From Chloroflexota bacterium (GTDB taxonomy: Bacteria; Chloroflexota; UBA11872; UBA12225): a stretch of DNA of 44,799 nucleotides. Under the pieces are notes generated by a model. That model was not told the DNA's origin. It did no database searches and worked only from the letters and a program-made list of their open reading frames with translations. Positions 40,501 to 44,799 of the stretch are shown here, piece by piece. The position numbers and the translations under genes are program-made. Each line of letters starts with the position of its first letter. Position 1 is the first letter of the stretch. The stretch is taken from contig JAUJOR010000004.1 of NCBI GenBank assembly GCA_030447525.1, positions 148,600 through 193,398 on the forward strand. The letters are read 5' to 3'.

Positions 40501-40932
40501 GACCCAGGCGTGGGCCAGCTCGTGGGCCAGCACGGAGGTGCAGAACAGCAGCGCGGTGGTGGCCCCCAGCCACCAGTACGCCGCCGGGGCGAAGTCCGGG
40601 TACTCGCGGGGGAAGAAGCCGGTCGCCAGCGACCAGGTCATCAGGCCGGCAATCAGAAACCAGGTCCAGTCCAGGTAGACGGGGATGCCCCACACCCGCC
40701 CCACGGCCATTCCCCCGCCGCTGGGCGAGCCCGTGCGTCGCCCCGGGGCGCCCGGCCGTGGTCCGGAGCCGGAATCCCCCGGCCGGCCGGGGAGGGGAGT
40801 GGACGGCCCGGCCGGGCCCACGCCGGCGCGGGCCATCAGCTGGGGACCGGACATCCCGGCCACCAGGGGATCAGCCAGGGGCGGCGGGGCCAGAACCCTC
40901 GTTCGCGCCCGCGCAGATGCGGCGCCTAGCAT
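40490..40932 (-). pseudogene. Site-2 protease (M50 family), truncated after HExxH
   Basis: The N-terminal part of a membrane zinc protease: VWGIPVYLDWTWFLIAGLMT, FFPREYP, and helix TALLFCTSVLAHELAHAWV with the HELAH metal motif. It stops matching at about 40505; the other metal ligand (LDG motif) and all later helices are lost, and the frame runs into the reversed molybdopterin gene. The start may be 40710 (family-like MAVGRVWGIP) or 40932, where AAAGG sits 8 bases upstream inside a hairpin; the latter adds a Pro/Gly-rich 74-residue N terminus. Confidence 0.75.
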
Positions 40933-40933
40933 G

Positions 40934-41080
40934 CGGAGACCTTTCGCTCAAATGCCCCAAGGGGCAGGCTGGCCGAAGGTCTCTCCCGACCGAGTCGGGT
41001 GGGCGCCACCGGACCATCGCACCGAACGGCCGGAGTGATGATGGCGCCCCTTCTGGGGTACTCCCCCTCGGACGCCCACC
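40934..41080 (-). ncRNA. Candidate structured 5' leader of the site-2 protease gene
   Basis: Read on the minus strand, dense pairing fills the 150 bases between a promoter and the ATG at 40932: GGGG-AGTA-CCCC; an 8-bp stem (41042-41049 with 41001-41008) around 33 bases; CCCGAC/GTCGGG (40994-40999 with 40985-40990); and an 8-bp stem (40976-40983 with 40936-40943) topped by a perfect TGCCCC/GGGGCA hairpin. The last stem's 3' arm contains the AAAGG ribosome binding site. CCGAG and CTCGG could add a crossing pair. It looks like a translational switch, but I cannot match it to a known class. Confidence 0.45.
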
Positions 41081-41109
41081 AGCATATCACGCTTTCTTAA
41101 GCGCGTCAA
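41081..41109 (-). promoter_or_regulatory. Promoter of the structured leader
   Basis: Minus strand TTGACG (41104-41109), 17-bp spacer, TATGCT (41081-41086). Transcription would start near 41074. The rest of the 41110-41278 gap shows nothing. Confidence 0.65.
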
Positions 41110-41278
41110 TTCTAGCGTGTAACTTCGAGTCGTTCCTGGCGTTTGGCCCCAGCGTAGCCGAGGAAGCACGACACCGGCAGGCCAAGCGCGCTCGGCGTCG
41201 CCGCCGACGTGGTGCTCGACCATCTGGTGTGACTGCCGGGGCAGAGGGGCCGGCCAGGGGCGGACGAGGGAGCAGCGA

Positions 41279-41920
41279 TCAGCCGGGAGGGGCGTTGCCG
41301 GTCGTCCCGCCGTCGGGGCCGCCTTGAGGGATCTCGGTCAGCTCGTCCAGCGTGCGCTCGAAGCTGGGCGCGAAGTGCTCCAGGAAGTAGCGCACCTCCG
41401 GCAGGGGGGAGCGGCGCAAGGGGGCCTCCAGCTGCCGCTGGGCGACGGCGAACTCTCGGTTGCCCATGGCCATCTCGGTGACGCACTTGAGGTAAGCGTC
41501 CAGCTTATCCGCCGCCTTGACCCACTGCAGGAGATCTGCGTCCGCCCCGCCGGCGGGGGGCGGGGCGATGAGGGGGTTGTACGTCTCTCGGAGTCGCCGG
41601 GGAACCATGCCCAGCAGGCGCTGCGCCGCCAGGGCCTCTACCTCGCGCATGGCGCTGGAGATGGCCGGGTTATGGTGCTTGACCGGGGTAGGGACGTCGC
41701 CGGTGATGACTTCCGTGGCGTCATGGAACAGGGCCAGCACCACGGCGCGCTCGGCGTCCACGGCCTTGCCGAACACGTCACGGGCGATAGCGCACAGCGC
41801 GTGCGTGAGCACGGCCACCTGGAAGGAGTGCTCGGCCGCGCTCTCCCGCGTTGTGTTGCGCATCAAGCTCCAGCGGTCGATCAGCCGCAGGCGGTACAGG
41901 TAGGCGAAAAAGTGACCCAT
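41279..41920 (-). CDS. YfbR-like HD-domain 5'-deoxynucleotidase
   Basis: Dephosphorylates deoxynucleoside 5'-monophosphates. The 213-residue protein has the YfbR set: R16-W17 (DRWSLMRNT), H31 (AAEHSFQVA), H66-D67 (LFHDATE) with E70, GDVPTPVK, and the later Asp in WVKAADKLDAYLKC. The match to E. coli YfbR continues through GNREFAVAQRQLEA and APSFERTLDE. Pro/Gly-rich C-terminal tail. The start at 41920 fits the family; a longer open frame upstream runs into the RraA-like gene. It follows that gene by 41 bases on the same strand. Confidence 0.93.
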   Translation of the reverse strand: MGHFFAYLYRLRLIDRWSLMRNTTRESAAEHSFQVAVLTHALCAIARDVFGKAVDAERAVVLALFHDATEVITGDVPTPVKHHNPAISSAMREVEALAAQRLLGMVPRRLRETYNPLIAPPPAGGADADLLQWVKAADKLDAYLKCVTEMAMGNREFAVAQRQLEAPLRRSPLPEVRYFLEHFAPSFERTLDELTEIPQGGPDGGTTGNAPPG

Positions 41921-41961
41921 CAACGTTCGGCGACTCCAGGGGGCACGCCGTTCGCCGGCGG

Positions 41962-42747
41962 CTAAGACACGCCCGGGAGGCCAGCGGCCCGGCGGCGCAC
42001 CTCCTCCGGCGCCGGGACGTGCCCGTCTCGCTTGAAGCGCTCCAGGTCCCCTCGCAGGTGCGCCGGGAGGGGGTAGGCCTCGTCCAGGGGAAAGCCGGCG
42101 CCGAGCAGGGCCTGGCAAAAGGCATCTTCTGCATTGGTCTCCTCTCCTTGCGCCGCCACCTCCTCGGCCAGCGTCGCGGGGATGACCAGCACGCAATCGG
42201 CATCGGCGAGCAGCCAATCGCCCGGCTGCACCAGCACGCCACCACACTGGACCGGGACATCGACTTCCCAGGGCAGCAGGGCCACGGCGCTGGGATCGGG
42301 GTGCGTCCCCCGGGCGAACACCGGCAGCCCCACGGCAGTCAGTCCGTCCACGTCCCGCACAACGCCGTCCGCGATCACGCCGGCGGCGCCCCGATACCTG
42401 GCCCGCGCCGCGAGCATGTCGCCCAGCACGGCCCCCTCGGCGAAGCCCCCGGCGTCGATGACCACGACCTCGCCCCCTTCCAGCCCGTCGATCAGGGCAC
42501 GGTTCACTGCGCCCCGCGGCGGGCGGGAGACGTCCTCCCGCGCGGGGAGAAAGCGCACCGTGCGGGCCCGGCCGGCCAGCACCCCTGCCGGGGGGACAAT
42601 CGGCCGCAGCCCGCGGGCGACCACCCGGGTGACGCCCAGCCGGCGCAGGATCACCTTTGCCGTCGACGTTGGAACCCGGCCCAGGCGCGCCCCCAGGGCC
42701 GCCCCCCCGCCCACATGTTCTTTATCCATGACCAGTTCTTTATCCAT
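41962..42747 (-). CDS. RraA-like / HMG-type aldolase family protein
   Basis: A 261-residue member of the RraA fold, which includes the RNase E inhibitor RraA and 4-hydroxy-4-methyl-2-oxoglutarate aldolases. The active-site signature is present: GDMLAARARYRGAAGVIADG followed by VVRDVDG (Arg-Asp). The C-terminal extension (about 215-261, AHLRGDLERFKRDGHVPAPEEV) is typical of the metabolic (aldolase or dimethylmenaquinone methyltransferase-named) subgroup rather than the short RNase regulator. Two starts, 42747 and 42729, arise from an 18-bp duplication. It heads a two-gene unit with the YfbR-like gene. Confidence 0.88.
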   Translation of the reverse strand: MDKELVMDKEHVGGGAALGARLGRVPTSTAKVILRRLGVTRVVARGLRPIVPPAGVLAGRARTVRFLPAREDVSRPPRGAVNRALIDGLEGGEVVVIDAGGFAEGAVLGDMLAARARYRGAAGVIADGVVRDVDGLTAVGLPVFARGTHPDPSAVALLPWEVDVPVQCGGVLVQPGDWLLADADCVLVIPATLAEEVAAQGEETNAEDAFCQALLGAGFPLDEAYPLPAHLRGDLERFKRDGHVPAPEEVRRRAAGLPGVS

Positions 42748-42752
42748 CACCA
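42717..42752. repeat. 18-bp direct duplication at the RraA-like gene start
   Basis: GTTCTTTATCCATGACCA (42717-42734) is repeated with one change at 42735-42752. It duplicates the start codon context (MDKELV / MDKEHV). Confidence 0.85.
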
Positions 42753-42993
42753 GCCTGTACCGTACCAGTCCGTCCGCGCCGGACGCGCCATGGCCGCGCC
42801 TGAGCGCCGCCCTGGTAGACCCGGCCGTGGTCGGGTGGGTGCGCTTCGCGCCAGGCGGCCACCCCTGCGGGCCACATTCTAGACGCTGCCGGGGAATTCC
42901 TAGGCGACCGGTAACGCCGGCGCCGCGGGTACGTCTCCGCGCCACCTGGGAACTGCCCCACCGTCGAGCGGATGGCTCTGGAACGGTACACAA

Positions 42994-43055
42994 ACAGTAC
43001 TGTGCTCCATAAATGAAGTCTAGTTGTTGACATTTAATTCGATTTAGCGTAGTTT
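42994..43055 (+). promoter_or_regulatory. Promoter and palindrome in an AT-rich island
   Basis: TTGACA (43027-43032), 17-bp spacer, TAGTTT (43050-43055): the best -35 in the window. A perfect palindrome ACAGTACTGT lies upstream at 42994-43003. It probably drives the secreted-protein gene at 43245, with a leader of about 180 bases. The rest of the 42748-43244 gap shows no gene. Confidence 0.6.
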
Positions 43056-43244
43056 TCCAGCGCCTACTGGCTTATGCTTTGTTTCGCCGGGAAGGCCGTT
43101 GAGGCATGGGGCGCTCCAGGACAGCCCCGGCCGAGCCGACAGGTGAGCGCCGGCAGGTGAGCGGGGGCAGTCAGGGCATGGAGCGCGTGCCTCACGTCAA
43201 GACGCTCCAATAGACCAACAATCAAGAGTCTGAAGGATCCGCAG

Positions 43245-43652
43245 ATGAGACATTGGGTGGTCGCGCTGCTGATGGCGATGTCGATGTTCATGGCTTTCGC
43301 CCCCGGTGTGGGAGCGGTGGCCGAGTGGTGTGAAGATGATCCGCCGGTGACTATCGTTACTCCCGCCGGCAACAAGGTGCTGCTCCACGTGACCAACTAC
43401 GGCGAAGGGCTCCAGAATCTACCCTACGTCAAGCAAGCCCAGATCGTCGGCCAGACGGCAAGAGGGAACGGCCGCGATGAGCTGACCAAGGTGGAGGTGA
43501 TGGTGTACATTCCGAACGACTCGGCGGGCAAGCGCTTCAAGACCAAGAGCGTCATCAGCACGGGCGAGTTTGCCACCGGCACCGTCCTGGACGAGGTCAA
43601 GGGCACCAGTGGTCATGTTCGGAAGCTGCAGTTCACGCTGAAACTCGCCTGA
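43245..43652 (+). CDS. Small secreted protein of unknown function
   Basis: A 135-residue exported protein. Signal peptide: MRHW, hydrophobic ALLMAMSMFMAFAPGVGA, cleavage around residue 24. The mature part begins VAEWCEDDPPVTIVTPAGNK and is rich in beta-forming residues (VLLHVTNYG, VEVMVYIPNDS, KLQFTLKLA), suggesting a compact beta sandwich. A single Cys remains. Family not recognised. AAGGA lies 8 bases before the ATG. Single-gene unit between its own promoter and a hairpin. Confidence 0.75.
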   Translation: MRHWVVALLMAMSMFMAFAPGVGAVAEWCEDDPPVTIVTPAGNKVLLHVTNYGEGLQNLPYVKQAQIVGQTARGNGRDELTKVEVMVYIPNDSAGKRFKTKSVISTGEFATGTVLDEVKGTSGHVRKLQFTLKLA

Positions 43653-43668
43653 GCCCCTCGCCAATGCC

Positions 43669-43696
43669 GGCGCCATCCCCACATGGGGGTGGCGCC
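43669..43696 (+). terminator. Hairpin after the secreted-protein gene
   Basis: A 12-bp stem with one G-U pair (43669-43680 with 43685-43696) and an ACAT loop, 16 bases after the stop. No T tract. Confidence 0.6.
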
Positions 43697-43774
43697 GCCG
43701 CACCTTGGATTGCCCCCAGGTGCGTGGCGCTCGGTATCAGCATCCCCCACCGCCCCCAGGGCGTGCTGGCGCGC

Positions 43775-43780
43775 TATACT
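43775..43780 (+). promoter_or_regulatory. Candidate -10 box of the CBS-domain gene
   Basis: TATACT, 90 bases before the ATG. The -35 region is GC-rich and unconvincing. Confidence 0.35.
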
Positions 43781-43870
43781 GGCCCGGCAGCGCCCCGGCG
43801 CCGGAACCGAGGGACAGGCGGTTCGGTGCTCGGAGGCGGGACACCGCTGAAGAGGCATGGGAGGGATATC

Positions 43871-44296
43871 ATGCAGATACGCGAGATCATGAATACAGAC
43901 GTGGCCACGGCGAGCCCAAATACCTCGATTGGGGAAGTGGCCCGGCTGATGGCCCAAAAGGATGTCGGCTCGGTAGTCATTGTGGACGGCGGCAAGCCGG
44001 TGGGGATCGTCACCGACCGCGACCTGGTGATCGACAACCTGGCCAAAGGGCAGACCCAGGACCACACGGTGAAAGACGCGATGAGCGGCGGCGGATTGCT
44101 CGGCGGCCTGGTGACGGTGACCCCGGACATGGACGTCCTGGAGGCCGCTGCGGAGCTGGGGCGGCGCAAGGTTGGGCGCCTGCCGGTGGTAGAGGGGGAT
44201 CGGCTGGTAGGCATCCTATCCGCCGGTGATCTGAGCAAGCAGCTCCGCAAGGCGCTCGACGGCCTCCTGGCCGAGGGCGAGAAGGCCGAGCGCTAG
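43871..44296 (+). CDS. Two-CBS-domain protein
   Basis: A stand-alone Bateman module of 141 residues; such proteins bind adenine nucleotides or NAD and sense energy state. First CBS: IREIMNTDVATASPNTSIGEVARLM then VGSVVIVDGGKPVGIVTDRDL. Second: VKDAMSGGGLLGGLVTVTPDM then KVGRLPVVEGDRLVGILSAGDLS. Both repeats keep the G-I-V/L-(T/S)-x-x-D-L ligand motif. GGAGGG is 6 bases before the ATG; the longer open frame upstream is not CBS-like. Confidence 0.95.
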   Translation: MQIREIMNTDVATASPNTSIGEVARLMAQKDVGSVVIVDGGKPVGIVTDRDLVIDNLAKGQTQDHTVKDAMSGGGLLGGLVTVTPDMDVLEAAAELGRRKVGRLPVVEGDRLVGILSAGDLSKQLRKALDGLLAEGEKAER

Positions 44297-44314
44297 GGAG
44301 CGCTCGCCTCCGGG

Positions 44315-44346
44315 CGCCCGCCCCCAGCCATCCATAGGGGCGGGCG
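44315..44346 (+). terminator. Hairpin after the CBS-domain gene
   Basis: A perfect 10-bp stem CGCCCGCCCC (44315-44324) with GGGGCGGGCG (44337-44346), 12-base loop, 18 bases after the stop. No T tract. Confidence 0.6.
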
Positions 44347-44402
44347 TCGCCGCTGCCCGGCAGGCTGTGCCTGGTTCGTCGGGGGCTGGGAGGGGCATGA
44401 AC

Positions 44403-44666
44403 ATGGCCACGACGCGGAACGAGCCCGCCACCGTGGAGGAGCGGATCGGCTCCCTGTACAGCGAACACCTGGAGTGGCGCGCCAGCGCTCGCAGCAAACG
44501 GGCCGAGGCTGAGCAGTGCCGGCGAACGGGTAAACACGAGGCGGCGAGACAGCTCCTGATCGAGGCCCAGGCCGATGGAAGTATGACCATGCTCGTCCGT
44601 CAAGACCTGCGGGCCGCCGGCGTGACCGAAGACGAGGTCATGCGCCTGGAGCACGAGCCCACCTGA
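44403..44666 (+). CDS. 87-residue helical protein of unknown function
   Basis: A charged, almost all-helical protein: ERIGSLYSEHLEWRASARSK, then RAEAEQCRRTGKHEAARQLL, then SMTMLVRQDLRAAGVTEDEVMRL. One Cys, no membrane segment. No family recognised. ATG 44403 has GAGGGG 8 bases upstream; ATG 44397 is two codons earlier but too close to that site. It lies about 100 bases after the CBS-domain gene and may share its transcription despite the hairpin. Confidence 0.55.
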   Translation: MATTRNEPATVEERIGSLYSEHLEWRASARSKRAEAEQCRRTGKHEAARQLLIEAQADGSMTMLVRQDLRAAGVTEDEVMRLEHEPT

Positions 44667-44731
44667 GACCGGGGCGAGCGCTTGCCCTGAGGCGCTCCAC
44701 GAGCCGGCGGGCCATCGTCGAGTGGGGCCCA

Positions 44732-44799
44732 CCCCAGGAGCGCTACCCCAGGAGCGCTACCCCAGGAGCGCTACCCCAGGAGCGCTACCCCAGGAGCGC
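44732..44799. repeat. 14-bp tandem repeat running off the window end
   Basis: CCCCAGGAGCGCTA occurs four times exactly (44732, 44746, 44760, 44774), plus 12 bases of a fifth copy. Each unit holds the palindrome AGCGCT. The array continues beyond the window. Confidence 0.95.

Noticed and set aside
40934..41080. Known riboswitch class (glycine, yybP-ykoY, THF) or T-box
   Set aside because: Only short words such as GGGAGAG, GGGGAGTA and GGTGG match; the conserved cores are absent. I kept it as an unassigned leader.
40758..41327. Plus-strand open frame of 189 residues
   Set aside because: Low-complexity Pro/Arg/Gly frame opposite the protease gene and its leader; a GC-rich shadow.
1..44799. CRISPR array, tRNA, rRNA, insertion sequence or prophage
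   Set aside because: No spaced repeats of CRISPR size, no tRNA T-loop words outside genes, and no transposase or phage proteins among the frames.

Overview
The window is about 70% G+C, gene-dense and almost wholly chromosomal housekeeping and metabolic sequence. Gene order (rpsO-pnp-dapB-dapA; rpmE-DUF1385-prfA), a zinc-ribbon type L31, heterodimeric ABC exporters, NIPSNAP, pirin and Uma2 genes and a nitrate-reductase-like remnant fit an uncultured, aerobic, high-GC member of the Chloroflexota, perhaps Thermomicrobia-like. This placement is an inference from protein resemblance. I see no tRNA, rRNA, CRISPR array, insertion sequence or phage gene.

Layout. 0-10.6 kb is mostly minus strand: endonuclease III, a secreted M28 peptidase, an intergenic block full of dyad symmetry, two tiny membrane proteins, then (read right to left) moeA, rpsO, pnp, dapB, dapA and a family 4 uracil-DNA glycosylase. 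10.7-14.5 kb is plus strand: a PfkB kinase, then rpmE-DUF1385-prfA. 14.6-19.6 kb holds a DHA2-type MFS exporter, a one-helix protein, a PhyH-type dioxygenase, a broken membrane/jelly-roll gene and a secreted protein. 19.7-27.5 kb holds NIPSNAP, a copper module (csoR-copZ) coupled to a class V aminotransferase, a two-gene ABC exporter, pirin and a SnoaL-like protein. 27.9-33.2 kb holds glmS, a lone MalK-type ATPase and a MutS-like ATPase. 33.3-38.1 kb resembles a sugar-acid module: a truncated Uma2 protein, an enolase-superfamily dehydratase, a solute-binding lipoprotein and an HpcH/HpaI aldolase. 38.4-41.1 kb holds a membrane cytochrome-like protein followed by fragments of a molybdopterin oxidoreductase and a site-2 protease joined tail to tail. 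41.1-44.8 kb holds a YfbR-like nucleotidase, an RraA-like protein, a secreted protein, a CBS-domain protein and a small helical protein, and ends in a 14-bp tandem repeat.

How genes work together. dapA and dapB give consecutive steps of lysine/diaminopimelate synthesis. rpsO and pnp are separated by a long hairpin placed like the RNase III site that controls pnp in other bacteria. csoR and copZ form a copper-sensing pair behind a dyad that overlaps the -10 box. The two ABC half-transporters carry complementary defects that would fall in one composite ATP site. The dehydratase and aldolase catalyse the two classic steps of acid-sugar breakdown; the binding protein and MalK-type ATPase could supply uptake, but no permease is present.

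Most notable for a second look: (1) an undescribed-looking structured 5' leader at 40934-41080 with a good promoter and a last hairpin covering the ribosome binding site of the site-2 protease gene; (2) seven frame changes, all equivalent to one extra base, in rpsO, moeA and the 17.9-18.5 kb gene, suggesting read-error insertions or real decay; (3) three sharp deletion junctions at 39.9-40.5 kb; (4) a uracil-DNA glycosylase with a His in place of one iron-sulfur Cys and a C-terminal sliding-clamp motif.
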